From: RI-153 sp963752935
Lineage (GTDB): Bacteria > Chloroflexota > Anaerolineae > Caldilineales > Caldilineaceae
Direction: 5' to 3'
Length of the DNA: 64,000 bases
Assembly (NCBI GenBank): GCA_963752935.1
Contig: CAVWAL010000008.1
Span: 682,001 to 746,000 of the forward strand
How positions within the stretch are numbered: position 1 is the first letter of the stretch; each line of letters starts with the position of its first letter. This document shows positions 35,337-44,031 of this stretch, piece after piece. Under the pieces are notes generated by a model that was given only the letters and a program-made list of their open reading frames with translations, was not told the origin of the DNA and ran no database searches. Position numbers and translations under genes: made by a program.

Positions 35337-35759
35337 GAGGACCTCCTGACAGTGGCGTAAACGGCGTGGTCTGCTCAAGCCAATGGGTAATCACACACTA
35401 CCCGGTTGATGAGACGGTTGAATCCATAGATGATACCACTCGACGATCTGGATCGACGACTGATTCACTTGCCGACAAAGTGGCCTGGTTTGGCTCGGTC
35501 GCAAGCCACCTGGAACAGCCACTCAATCAAGATCGAGGAGAATGGAAGGGAAGAGAGACAGAAAGAGTACAATGGAATTGTGTTGAACCAGAGGGTCCAA
35601 CCTGACAGAGAATCTGGCAGTGGATTCTGGATGAGTTACAATGGGAATCGTGTTTTGAAATAGAAAAAAGTTGAAACACATGTAATTGGCCGCTTCTCAG
35701 TATCATCTTATCATCGGAGCGCTGCTCAGCCTCCGTGTCATGCCGGCAGGAGCAAAGAT
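35337..35759. other. Intergenic region, no gene seen
   Basis: These 423 bases lie between the divergent acetamidase and GNAT genes and should hold both promoters. Open frames of up to about 80 codons exist, but they lack ribosome sites and protein-like features. No repeat or RNA was recognised. Confidence 0.4.
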
Positions 35760-36671
35760 ATGATTCGTCGCAGTTATCAGCGAGAGGCGGATGTTGCGCT
35801 TCTGCAGTCGTTTAATGCAATCGCCATCGCGCAGACGCAAGGCTGCGGCTATCTCCACCCCGGCGATATTCCGCATCGGCTCTTCAACGGCAACAAGCAG
35901 TTCGATCCGGCAGAGGTGCTCACAATCTGGGAGGACGACGCCGGGGTAGCGGCCTGGGTGCTGGTCGGCCCGCGCCATCAAGACTATGAGGCCCAGGTGC
36001 GGCCTGATCTGCGCGGCACGCGCTTTGAACGAGAAATTCTGGTCTACGCCGAGCAGCGCACGCTGGCGCTGATGCGGCAGCATGGCATCGACGGTGACCG
36101 ACTCTACGAACTGGTCGACCAGTGTGACACGACCCGAATCGCGTTCCTCGCCGAGTTGGGATGGGTGCGCGAGGATGAGCCACCGTGGGTACTCAGCCGG
36201 ACTTCGCTCACCGATCTGCCGGAACCAGTTGTCCCCCAAGGATACGTGATCCGAAGCGCCGCCGGGCCGGAGGAGGCAGCCGCCTTGGCCGAGGTCCATG
36301 CCGCCTCATTTGGTTCGACCTGGACGCCCGAGATGTACCGCAAGGTGATGCAATCTCCCGGGTACGCCGCCGAGCGTGAGTTCGTGGCGGAGGCAGCGGA
36401 TGGCACGTTGGCTGCCTTCACCGTAACCTGGCATGATTTGGTGAACCGCACGGGTCTTTTCGAGCCGGTCGGTACACACCGCGACCATCGCCGTCGCGGG
36501 GTAGGTAAGGCGCTTCTTCTGACCGCCATGGGGCAGATGGCGGCGGCCGGCCTGGAGCATGCGATTGTCCTCACCGAAGGAACAAACGAGGCAGCGCTCC
36601 ACCTCTACAGAGCGTGTGGATTCAAGCCGTGGCACCTTCTCGACGGCTATATCAAGACTGTTTCGCACTAA
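35760..36671 (+). CDS. GNAT-family N-acetyltransferase
   Basis: The 303-aa protein has a clear C-terminal GNAT domain (about residues 160-300). It contains EPVGTHRDHRRRGVGKALLLTAMGQM as the acetyl-CoA pyrophosphate-binding loop, and NEAALHLYRACGFK at the end. The N-terminal half (1-150) looks like a second, degenerate GNAT copy (YAEQRTLALMRQHGIDGDRLY), an arrangement common in two-domain acetyltransferases. The acceptor is unknown. AGGAG precedes ATG 35760. Confidence 0.85.
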   Translation: MIRRSYQREADVALLQSFNAIAIAQTQGCGYLHPGDIPHRLFNGNKQFDPAEVLTIWEDDAGVAAWVLVGPRHQDYEAQVRPDLRGTRFEREILVYAEQRTLALMRQHGIDGDRLYELVDQCDTTRIAFLAELGWVREDEPPWVLSRTSLTDLPEPVVPQGYVIRSAAGPEEAAALAEVHAASFGSTWTPEMYRKVMQSPGYAAEREFVAEAADGTLAAFTVTWHDLVNRTGLFEPVGTHRDHRRRGVGKALLLTAMGQMAAAGLEHAIVLTEGTNEAALHLYRACGFKPWHLLDGYIKTVSH

Positions 36672-36684
36672 CCTCCGGCTCCAT

Positions 36685-36969
36685 TTTCTAAACACGACCT
36701 CGTTTCTACCCTATCTCTATGCGGCCCCGGTTGGGCTGGTGCCCTGCCCGACGCTGTCCATTACGATCGGGGCGGCGTTGATCCTCGGTGGCCTGGAGTC
36801 GCGGGGATGGTCGTTGGTGCTGGCCGGCATGGGGATCTTCTATGCGGTGTTTGGGGCGCTGCGCCTGGGGGTGACCATCGATTTCACCCTGCTCGTTGGC
36901 GCGCTGATCCTGGGCGCAATCGTGCTGATGTCAGATGCGGTCACGCATAGGCAAAGCCTGGCCCACTAA
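36685..36969 (+). pseudogene. C-terminal fragment of a DUF6064-like membrane protein
   Basis: The frame after the GNAT stop encodes two or three membrane helices with YAAPVGLVPCPTLSITIGAAL and FTLLVGALILGAIVLM. This pattern is familiar from the C-terminus of DUF6064-type membrane proteins (the APCPTT block). There is no plausible start codon or N-terminal part. It is read as the tail of a lost gene and ends 32 bp before the hairpin at 37003-37032. Family assignment is from memory. Confidence 0.5.
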
Positions 36970-37002
36970 TCTACTATACATTGTACAGATAACATTCAAC
37001 GG

Positions 37003-37032
37003 GGATGTTCCCCATACCTTAGGGGAACATCC
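37003..37032. terminator. Hairpin between convergent units
   Basis: The perfect 11-bp arms GGATGTTCCCC and GGGGAACATCC (37003-37013, 37022-37032) enclose an 8-nt loop. It lies 35 bp past the imuC stop on the - strand and past the DUF6064-like remnant on the + strand. There is little T-tract on either side. Confidence 0.65.
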
Positions 37033-37067
37033 TAAGAAAAGGATAGCGCCTGCAAACTGTGGGCCAA

Positions 37068-40000
37068 TCAACTGACGGCGCCTTCGGCGCGCTGCACTAC
37101 GCCTGTGATCACCAGCAGTTGTGTCTGGCGCAATGTCTGCCGGTACTTATCATAGACCGGCGGTTGCAGCACCACGTCGAGCAGACCCTGCTCATCTTCC
37201 AGGCTGAGGAAGGTGACGCCTTTGGCCGTGGACGGGCGCTGGCGCACGACGATCATCCCCGCCACCTGCACTTGACGTCCGCCGCGGGCGCGTTTGACCT
37301 GCCCGGTGCTGAGGATGCCGGCTTTGTGCAGCGCCTCGCGGTAGTGGCCCATCACCTGCCCCGCCGGCGAGAGACCAAGGAGTTCGTACTCCCAGGCCCC
37401 GGCTTCCAGGGCGTCGAGGTCAGGCAGGGTGACGGCGACCGCAGGCACCTCCAGGCCCAGGTCATCGTCGTGGGGCGGAAGCTGGCCCAGCGCCCACAGC
37501 AGTTGCCGGCGTTCGCCCAGGCTGTCCAGCGTGCCGGTGCGGATGAGGTTCTCGACCAGTGAATGGGGCAGACGGGTGCGGCGCACCAAGGCGTCCAGGT
37601 CAGGGAAGGGACCCTCACGCCGCGCCGCGTCAATGCGCGCCCAGGCTGCTTCGCCCACACCGTCGACGCTGGAGATGCCCATGCGCAGCGCCCAGCGTCC
37701 CTTTTCGGCCTGTTCGAGCACGTACTTCCAATCGCTGTGGTGGATGTCAGGCGGCAGCAGGTCGACGCCGTGACGGCGGGCGTCGCCGACGATGACTTCA
37801 GGTGAATAGAAGCCCATCGGCTGCTGGTTGAGCAGGGCGCAGTAGAAGGCGGGCCCGTGGTAGCGCTTGAGATAGAGGGTCTGGTAGGCGATGAGGGCAA
37901 AGCTGGCGGCGTGGCTCTTACAGAAGCCGAAACCGGCGAACCCGGCCAACTGGGCAAAGACGGCCTCGGCGGTGACGGCATCCAATCCGCGCGCCTGCGC
38001 CTTGTGCAGAAAGAGCCGCTCCATCTCGGCCATTGCCTCAGTGGAACGGCTGCGCGACATGGCGCGGCGCAGGGCATCGGCCTCCCCTGCGCTGAAACCG
38101 GCTGCCACCACCGCCACACGGATGGCCTGCTCCTGAAAGAGCAGCACGCCCAGTGTCTCCTCTAGCACCGGCTCCAGCGAGGGATGGGTGTAGGTGACGG
38201 CTTCCTCGCCGCTACGACGGCGCAGATAGGGATGCACCGCGCCACCCTGGATCGGCCCCGGCCGTACAATCGCTACTTCCACAATAATGTCCTCAAAGCG
38301 GGTGGGCTTGAGGCGGGGCAGCATCTGCCCCTGCGCCCGGCTCTCTACCTGAAAGGCGCCCACCGTATCGGCCCGCTGCAACATGCGGTAGATCTCCGCA
38401 TCATCCAGGGGCAGCGCATCCAGATCCGGCGCTGTCTGTCCCTGCTGCTCAATCCATGTCAACGCCTCGCTCACCATGCCCAACGTGCGCAGGCTCAACA
38501 GATCAATCTTGATCAGCCCGGCATCCTCGACACTGTCCTTGTCCCACTGGCAGACGATGCGCCCGGGCATGCTGGCCCGTTCCAGCGGCACTACTTCGTT
38601 GAGGGGCAGCCCCGTAATGAGCATGCCGCCGCTGTGAATGGAGAGATGGCGCGGGCAGCCGTCGAGCTGCTGCATGAGGTCGGCCAGCATGGTGATGGGT
38701 GACTGGGGATTGGGGGGTGAGGACAACGGCGTCTCTTCACCGGTCGCCGGTCGTCCGCTCTCCATCCTGCGTAGCTGCGCCGCCGCATCCACACAAGAGT
38801 GGGTGTCCAATCCCTTGGCCAGACGGTCGATAACAGGCGCCGGGAAGTCGAGGGCTTTGGCCAGGTCGCGCAGCGCGCTGCGGGCCTGGTAGGTGACGAC
38901 GTTGCAGACCATGGCCGTGTGCGCCGCCCCATAGCGGGCATAGACGTATTGGATCACCTCCTCGCGGCGGTCGGCGGCAAAGTCGAGGTCGATGTCGGGC
39001 ATGGTGTGGGCATCACCGGCCAGGAAGCGTTCAAAGAGCAGATTGTGACGGAGCGGATCGATGCTGGTGATGCCGAGCAGATAGGCCACGATCGAGTTGG
39101 CGGCGGAGCCACGGCCCTGGCAACGGATACCCGCTTCTCGCGCAAAACGCACAATGTCCCACACGATCAAGAAGTAGCCGGCCAGCCCGGCGCGTTCGAT
39201 CACCTCCAGTTCGTGCGCCAACTGTTTGAGCACGGGGGGTGAAAGCTTTGGGTAGCGCCAGGTGAAATTGTCGTGGCAGAGCTGGTAGAGGTAGGCGAAC
39301 TCGCTCAATCCATCGGTCTCGCCAAAGTGGGGCAGGCGGGCGTGGGGCTGGTCGGCAAAGTCCAGGGCAACCTGACAACGTTGGGCAATCTCCTGGGTGG
39401 CGGCCAGCGCGGCAGGATAGGCGGCAAAACGGCGGGCCATGGCCGCGGGCGTATGTAGAAAGTAGTTGCTATTGTCGGGCAGATGACCACTGCGGCGCGC
39501 TTCGCTGAGGGTCAGGTTGTGGCGTACCGCGATCAGGGCGTCGCGCAGACGGCTCTCGGGGTGGGTGGCGTAGTGGACGTTGCCGGTGGCGACGATGGGC
39601 AGATGCAGACGACGCGCCAGGTCGGCCAGTTCGCGCAGCAGGCCATCGTCTTCGGGCAGGGCATGGTGTTGAAGTTCAATCCAGAGCGCATCACGGCCAA
39701 CGGTATCCACGAGACGGGTGGCGGCGGCGTAGGCCCCGTCCTCATCCCCGCCCAACAAGGAGGCGCCGAGCGCACCCCGACGGCAGCCGCTGAGCACTAG
39801 CAGCCCCTGGCGGTGTTGATACAACTGCTCCAACGTCAGCCAGGGCGCCACCTTGCCGGGCCATTCGTCGCCCTCGGTTTCACGCAAATGGGCGGCGGTA
39901 AGCAGGCGGCAGAGGTTGGCGTAGCCCCCCTGGTTTTCGGCCAGCAGCGTGAGATGGGTAAACTGATCGCCTTCCTTCACGGCGACCTCTGCCCCAAAGA

Positions 40001-40187
40001 GGGAATGGAGGCCGGTGCGCTGAGCCGCTACCCAGAAGCGCACCGCGCCGGCCAGGCTGTGGTGATCGGTAAGGGCCAGCGCCGTCATGCCCAGCCGTTG
40101 CGCCTCCGCCACCAGCGCTTCGGGCGACGATGCCGCGTCGAGCAGCGAGAAGTAGCTGTGGCAGTGGAGTTCAGCGTAAGCGGGCAT
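37068..40187 (-). CDS. dnaE2: Error-prone DNA polymerase III alpha (ImuC/DnaE2)
   Basis: The 1039-aa product is a C-family DNA polymerase of the DnaE2/ImuC type. It starts with a PHP domain (AELHCHSYFSLLDA). The polymerase core carries the catalytic aspartates in PDIDLDFAADRREEV (about residue 400) and KIDLLSLRTL. Finger, helix-hairpin-helix and C-terminal OB regions follow. Its length is normal for DnaE2, which is shorter than replicative DnaE. It extends DNA past lesions as part of the mutasome. A GTG at 40190 directly precedes the chosen ATG, so either codon may be used. Confidence 0.93.
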   Translation of the reverse strand: MPAYAELHCHSYFSLLDAASSPEALVAEAQRLGMTALALTDHHSLAGAVRFWVAAQRTGLHSLFGAEVAVKEGDQFTHLTLLAENQGGYANLCRLLTAAHLRETEGDEWPGKVAPWLTLEQLYQHRQGLLVLSGCRRGALGASLLGGDEDGAYAAATRLVDTVGRDALWIELQHHALPEDDGLLRELADLARRLHLPIVATGNVHYATHPESRLRDALIAVRHNLTLSEARRSGHLPDNSNYFLHTPAAMARRFAAYPAALAATQEIAQRCQVALDFADQPHARLPHFGETDGLSEFAYLYQLCHDNFTWRYPKLSPPVLKQLAHELEVIERAGLAGYFLIVWDIVRFAREAGIRCQGRGSAANSIVAYLLGITSIDPLRHNLLFERFLAGDAHTMPDIDLDFAADRREEVIQYVYARYGAAHTAMVCNVVTYQARSALRDLAKALDFPAPVIDRLAKGLDTHSCVDAAAQLRRMESGRPATGEETPLSSPPNPQSPITMLADLMQQLDGCPRHLSIHSGGMLITGLPLNEVVPLERASMPGRIVCQWDKDSVEDAGLIKIDLLSLRTLGMVSEALTWIEQQGQTAPDLDALPLDDAEIYRMLQRADTVGAFQVESRAQGQMLPRLKPTRFEDIIVEVAIVRPGPIQGGAVHPYLRRRSGEEAVTYTHPSLEPVLEETLGVLLFQEQAIRVAVVAAGFSAGEADALRRAMSRSRSTEAMAEMERLFLHKAQARGLDAVTAEAVFAQLAGFAGFGFCKSHAASFALIAYQTLYLKRYHGPAFYCALLNQQPMGFYSPEVIVGDARRHGVDLLPPDIHHSDWKYVLEQAEKGRWALRMGISSVDGVGEAAWARIDAARREGPFPDLDALVRRTRLPHSLVENLIRTGTLDSLGERRQLLWALGQLPPHDDDLGLEVPAVAVTLPDLDALEAGAWEYELLGLSPAGQVMGHYREALHKAGILSTGQVKRARGGRQVQVAGMIVVRQRPSTAKGVTFLSLEDEQGLLDVVLQPPVYDKYRQTLRQTQLLVITGVVQRAEGAVS

Positions 40188-40196
40188 CACGGTTCC

Positions 40197-40457
40197 TCAA
40201 TCATACACCTTGGCCAGCCACCACTCATCCTGCAACAAATCCCGGTAGAGCACGCAGAGCAGGCCACTGTTCGTGGTGAGGGCGAAGTAGTGGCGGCAGA
40301 TGCGCCCCTCTTCGCTCCACCAGTCGGTGTCCACCTGCCACTCCTGATGGATAGCGCCGACCTGATGTGGCTGTCCATGCCAGGTAAAGCGCCAGGGACG
40401 CTGCACCTCATCGGCCACGAGCCAGATGGGTTCTCCCTGCGGCCAGAGACGGCTCAT
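40197..40457 (-). CDS. Small mutasome-operon protein (DUF6504-like)
   Basis: The 86-aa protein lies between imuB and imuC, 9 bp after the imuB stop and 6 bp before the imuC start region. It is rich in tryptophan (WRFTWHGQPHQVGAIHQEW, WW, DEWWLAKVYD). The pattern resembles DUF6504-type domains that accompany or are fused to ImuB/DnaE2 in other bacteria; this is from memory. The compact beta-rich pattern suggests a small accessory or binding protein of the translesion complex. Confidence 0.75.
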   Translation of the reverse strand: MSRLWPQGEPIWLVADEVQRPWRFTWHGQPHQVGAIHQEWQVDTDWWSEEGRICRHYFALTTNSGLLCVLYRDLLQDEWWLAKVYD

Positions 40458-40466
40458 CTCCGGCCC

Positions 40467-41654
40467 CTACAATCGTGGATAGAGGCGGGAACGACGCTCG
40501 GGCACAGGATGGTGGGCGTCTACCACCTCGCCCTGCAAAAAGATGGCGCCGTAGCGGCCGTATAGAGAGGCAAGATTTTGCATCTCTACAGCGCCCACTG
40601 CCTCGAATTCAGGAAAGAGCCGTCCCTGTGCCAGGTGCAGTTCGCCGGTTTCCAGAATGTAGAGGGTGATCGACTCTACCTCGGCGCGCCAGGTCAGCGC
40701 CTCCAACTTGTGGCGCAAGAGGGCAACCAGCCGCGCTTCCTGATCCACGGCTTCGACGGTGGCGATGTCGACGGTCTGTTTGCGCCCATCCAGGCAGTCA
40801 AGTTGCAGGCGCAGGCGACGAATGCCCGCCATCTGCGCCGTCAAGGTGTGTAACTGGGGGCGGAGGAGGGCGGCGGCGGCCTCCAGCACCGGGCCTAGCA
40901 GTCCTTCCGGTGGGGCGAAGCTGAAGCTGAGTGGCTGCGGCAGCGGCCCAACACCGTTCTGCACGGGGCGGTTGTCCCGCCCGCGCGCCCAGGCGTGTGC
41001 CAGCTTGCCCGCCTGCCCAAAGCGCTGCCAGACCGCACTTTCAGGCAACTGTGCGTACTGGCCCAGGGTGCGGATGCCCAGCCAGGCCAGCGTTTGCAGC
41101 GAACGGGGCGGCAAGGGCAGCAGGGTGACGGGCAGCGGACGCAAAAAACCGGCCTCGTCGCGCTTGTCCACCAGGCGCATGTGCCCCGGCGCCGTCTGCA
41201 TAGCGGCGGCGCGTGCCGTGAACTTGCCCGAATCCCAGCCCAACGCCGGCAGCAGCGAGTCGCCCAGTTCCTGACGCAGGGCGCGCCCGATATCGCTGCA
41301 GAAGGGCTGCACTTTGCCTTTCTCTGTAGCCAGCCAGCGCAGATCCAGATAGGCCGCGCCCCAACCCAGGCTCTCCACGGGCAGGCCGCCTGCGCTCAGG
41401 CTGCCCACAAAAGCGTGCTGCTCCGCCTCCGCCTCGCGGCCATCCAGGGCGAACAGGGCTAGGTCGGGGCAGCGCATACGGGCCTGACGCGCCGTCATCC
41501 CCTCGATCACACCGCATTGCTGCGCCAGCGGCGAGACCGCGCAGAGACGCTCATCGCTCCCCAACAGCCCCAGGGGTCGCTCCATCTCTTGCGGAAAGCG
41601 GCGCAGATGCAGCCGAATGAGGAAATCTGAAATGTGACAGCAGAGTACACTCAT
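40467..41654 (-). CDS. imuB: ImuB, inactive Y-family polymerase homologue
   Basis: The 395-aa protein has the Y-family fold of ImuB. Catalytic carboxylates of active DinB-type enzymes are missing: the first motif reads CCHISDFLIRL instead of a DxD-containing DMDAFF, and the SIDE(A)YLD position reads GWGAAYLDL. ImuB proteins act as hubs, joining ImuA, ImuC and the beta clamp. A PLPPRSLQTLAWLGIRTLGQYAQLP helix-hairpin-helix region and a little-finger part follow. The gene starts 4 bp after the imuA stop. Confidence 0.88.
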   Translation of the reverse strand: MSVLCCHISDFLIRLHLRRFPQEMERPLGLLGSDERLCAVSPLAQQCGVIEGMTARQARMRCPDLALFALDGREAEAEQHAFVGSLSAGGLPVESLGWGAAYLDLRWLATEKGKVQPFCSDIGRALRQELGDSLLPALGWDSGKFTARAAAMQTAPGHMRLVDKRDEAGFLRPLPVTLLPLPPRSLQTLAWLGIRTLGQYAQLPESAVWQRFGQAGKLAHAWARGRDNRPVQNGVGPLPQPLSFSFAPPEGLLGPVLEAAAALLRPQLHTLTAQMAGIRRLRLQLDCLDGRKQTVDIATVEAVDQEARLVALLRHKLEALTWRAEVESITLYILETGELHLAQGRLFPEFEAVGAVEMQNLASLYGRYGAIFLQGEVVDAHHPVPERRSRLYPRL

Positions 41655-41658
41655 GGTT

Positions 41659-42438
41659 TTACCACGTCCTGCCCGCTTGCACGGTGCCGTTAAAGTGGAT
41701 GGCCACGCCGGCCGCGGCCTTGCCCTGCGCCCAGCGGCTCTTGATGAGGTGGGCCGTGGCCTGGTAGCCCACCAGTACGCCGCGCTGATAGAGCCATTCT
41801 TCGCGCTTGAGCGAGAGATGGAGTGCCGCCCAGTTGTTTACATCGAAGGCGCGCTGCAAACCGAACCAGCGCAGCCAGGGCGGCTGCGGTTCATCCAACA
41901 TCATCAGCGCACAGCGCGAGGCCAACAGCAGCCGGTTGAGTGCGGCCAAATTGCCGTTGACATAGCGGGCGTCGGCGCGGGTCGCCATCAGGTGGGGCAG
42001 GCTGTCCACCAGGATGGCATCCACCTTGCCCACATGCAGCAGATCCAGGAGCAGCGCCACAGCCTGCTGTGGTGAAGTGGGGCGGGTGATGGTGAGGGCA
42101 TCCAGGCGCACCCCACAGCGGGTCAGGTAGTCGGGGTCGCAACTGTGGGCCAGATCGAGGAGCACAGCCGTGGCAGAAGATTTCTGCAAGAGGATGGCCA
42201 GCGTCTTGTAGGCGACGGTCAACTTCCCCGACGTGGTGCGGCCGCTGAGCAGGGTCAGCCGCCCTTGCGGGATCCCGGCGCAGCCTGTGAGCCGATCCAG
42301 TTCAGGGAAGCCGGTAGAGAGGTGAGGTGGCAGCGTGCGCTGCCCCATTTCCCCGGCGCGGCGCACAATGTCATCGCCATAGCGACGGCGCAGGCTTGCC
42401 ACGGTTTGTTCCAGTTTGCGTCGACGCGACCCGCTCAT
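41659..42438 (-). CDS. imuA: ImuA, RecA-like mutasome protein
   Basis: The 259-aa product resembles a short RecA/ImuA protein. It has an N-terminal helix with LRRRYGDDIVRRAG, the STGFPELDRLTGCAGIPQGRLTLLSG entry, a P-loop-like GRTTSGKLT and a Walker B-like AILVDSLPHL. ImuA regulates assembly of ImuB and ImuC during damage-induced mutagenesis. It is the first gene of the operon. ATG 42438 is preceded by AAGGAC and by the LexA-type promoter at 42486-42514. Confidence 0.85.
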   Translation of the reverse strand: MSGSRRRKLEQTVASLRRRYGDDIVRRAGEMGQRTLPPHLSTGFPELDRLTGCAGIPQGRLTLLSGRTTSGKLTVAYKTLAILLQKSSATAVLLDLAHSCDPDYLTRCGVRLDALTITRPTSPQQAVALLLDLLHVGKVDAILVDSLPHLMATRADARYVNGNLAALNRLLLASRCALMMLDEPQPPWLRWFGLQRAFDVNNWAALHLSLKREEWLYQRGVLVGYQATAHLIKSRWAQGKAAAGVAIHFNGTVQAGRTW

Positions 42439-42485
42439 GCTACGGTCCTTCGGGGTGACGAAGAGGAGGATAGTCTATAAAGGAG

Positions 42486-42514
42486 AGTTTACAGAACAAA
42501 TGTTCTATTGTCAA
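42486..42514 (-). promoter_or_regulatory. SOS promoter of the imuA operon
   Basis: On the - strand a perfect -35 TTGACA (42509-42514) is followed, after exactly 17 bp, by -10 TAAACT (42486-42491, 4 of 6 consensus). The spacer contains the 14-bp palindrome AGAACAAATGTTCT, so a bound repressor would block RNA polymerase. The -10 lies about 47 bp upstream of the imuA ATG. Confidence 0.8.
42493..42506. promoter_or_regulatory. LexA-type operator GAAC-N4-GTTC
   Basis: AGAACAAATGTTCT is a perfect palindrome matching the GAAC-N4-GTTC core of Bacillus- and Mycobacterium-type LexA boxes. imuAB-dnaE2 operons are LexA targets in several bacterial groups, so position and sequence agree. It lies between the -35 and -10 of the imuA promoter. 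Confidence 0.82.
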
Positions 42515-42778
42515 GGTGATCAATGATTTCTCCGTACAGATGTCATGCTCTTGGGGAAGATGCCTTGGAGGATCAGTAAAAACCGGACATCCACATGAGT
42601 TGAACTTTAGTACAACTCCGTTCACCGTTCGATTCAACCCCTGCGGCGGCCACAGTTGTCCCTTCTCTCGATGACACGCCCCGCATCCTGTCATATCCTC
42701 TACCCAACGTTCGTTCTTCGGCCGAGACAACTTGGAACGTTAACCGTGAACAAAGGATACCTTTAGGAGGAAACAATC

Positions 42779-43261
42779 ATGTACGTTGTCAATCTCGATC
42801 AATTCCCCGTGACGACATTTGGCTATCAAGACGACGAAACGACGTGGATGCAGGGTGGCTTTCCCTTTTCGGTGGCCACAGGCAATCAAAGCACGGCTAT
42901 GGTTTCCATTGTGATTGAGCCGGGGCGCGCGCTGGCCACCCACACCGACAGCGCCGAGGAGATCTTGTTCTTCCTCTCGGGCACAGCGGAAGTGACTGTG
43001 GGCGACGAACAAGGTACAGTCCAGGCGGGGGACATGGCGCTCGTGCCTTCCATGCAGCCGCACGCCGTCCGCAATACCGGAGACGAGACCGTACGTGCTG
43101 TCGGATTTTTCTCTAGCAATACGGTAATGAGTACGTTTGAAAAGCCCATGGTTCCCATCGGGCAGGAGCCCGCTTCACCCCTGGGCGAACGGACCATACT
43201 GATCCCGATACCCATCGCGCTTGAACAGTCGTTGTCGCCCGTGGCACATGCGGCGGATTAG
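42779..43261 (+). CDS. Cupin-domain protein
   Basis: This 160-aa single-domain cupin has its two motifs in order. Cupin 1 surrounds IEPGRALATHTDSAEEILFFLSGTAEV, with metal-binding His and Glu. Cupin 2 contains AGDMALVPSMQPHAVRNTGDETVRAVGFFS. The fold often binds a metal and a small molecule, but the function is unknown. AGGAGG sits 8 bp before the ATG. The T-poor hairpin at 43289-43326 probably ends its transcript before the DUF3237-like gene. Confidence 0.85.
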   Translation: MYVVNLDQFPVTTFGYQDDETTWMQGGFPFSVATGNQSTAMVSIVIEPGRALATHTDSAEEILFFLSGTAEVTVGDEQGTVQAGDMALVPSMQPHAVRNTGDETVRAVGFFSSNTVMSTFEKPMVPIGQEPASPLGERTILIPIPIALEQSLSPVAHAAD

Positions 43262-43288
43262 GCAAAGCCAACTGCTGCAAAAGCAAAG

Positions 43289-43326
43289 CACGTCCACGTG
43301 CCATTGAGCAATGGCCCGTGGACGTG
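43289..43326 (+). terminator. Hairpin after the cupin gene
   Basis: The 10-bp arms CACGTCCACG and CGTGGACGTG (43289-43298, 43317-43326) enclose an inner stem CCATT/AATGG with a GAGC loop. It begins 28 bp after the cupin stop. The stem is strong but is followed only by TTCAG, so termination may be partial. Confidence 0.65.
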
Positions 43327-43392
43327 TTCAGAACCAGACTCAACGAAACACAGCCATAGACATTGTAACCAACATTGGAAGGGAGAATCACG

Positions 43393-43857
43393 ATGATGCA
43401 AGCCATTACCATACCCGTTCGAGAACACCTCTACGATGCATCGCTGCGCTGGACAGGCGTCAAAGAATATGGATTCAGCCTGCACGACCTGAACAGTGGC
43501 ATTGCGCCACCGCCATCCGGCGCCCGATTTGACATCGTCTTCGAAGGCAGGCTCGAAGGCGAAAAGATCAACGGTACGCTTACTGGTGTCGACTTTGGAG
43601 AGGTGCGCGCAGATGGACGGTTCGACCTCAACATTCAGGCCGAAATCACTACGGATGACGGTGAAAAGATCGCCCTGTCTGCGATTGGTACCTTCTCCGA
43701 CGTCGATCCTGAAACGGGGCAGGGGCAGGTCCGTGAGAATGTTACGCTGACCACGACATCACCCGCTTACTGCTGGGTCAACCAGCTCCAAGTCTGGGTC
43801 ACCGGCACCTCGAACATCCACACAGGCGAACTGAGACTGCAGGGCTACGTCGCCTGA
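43393..43857 (+). CDS. DUF3237-like protein
   Basis: The 154-aa product resembles the DUF3237 beta-barrel family. GARFDIVFEGRLEGEKINGTLTGVDFGEVRADGRFDLNIQAEITTDDGEKI matches its usual order of strands. The function of the family is not established. ATG 43393 follows GGAAGGGAGA; the frame could also open at 43375, inside that ribosome site. No signal peptide is present. Confidence 0.65.
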   Translation: MMQAITIPVREHLYDASLRWTGVKEYGFSLHDLNSGIAPPPSGARFDIVFEGRLEGEKINGTLTGVDFGEVRADGRFDLNIQAEITTDDGEKIALSAIGTFSDVDPETGQGQVRENVTLTTTSPAYCWVNQLQVWVTGTSNIHTGELRLQGYVA

Positions 43858-43870
43858 GCATAAGTTTCTA

Positions 43871-43943
43871 GTAAATCCCGGCGGAAATATGCCGACACGC
43901 TCTACCAGTGGTACAGACGCCGTATTTCCGCCGTGGTATTTAC
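43871..43943 (-). repeat. Dispersed palindromic repeat, copy 2
   Basis: A 73-bp element in opposite orientation to the copy at 10795-10859. Read on the - strand it starts GTAAATACCACGGCGGAAATA, carries GGCGTCTGTAC and ends CGCCGGGATTTAC. Its ends are near-perfect inverted repeats of each other. It lies between the DUF3237-like gene and the lipoprotein gene. Confidence 0.75.
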
Positions 43944-44031
43944 GTCGCTACTAATCAGGAGGTAGAACATGCAGCATTCATGCAACCATTCCTATAAATC
44001 AAGTTTCCAACAGCCAAACGGAGGTAAACAA

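Larger units (their letters stand above)
42439..42778. other. Divergent region between imuA and the cupin gene
   Basis: These 340 bases hold the imuA promoter and LexA-type box near the left end and the cupin gene's ribosome site (AGGAGG, about 42766-42771) at the right end. No gene or RNA was recognised in the middle. Confidence 0.5.
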
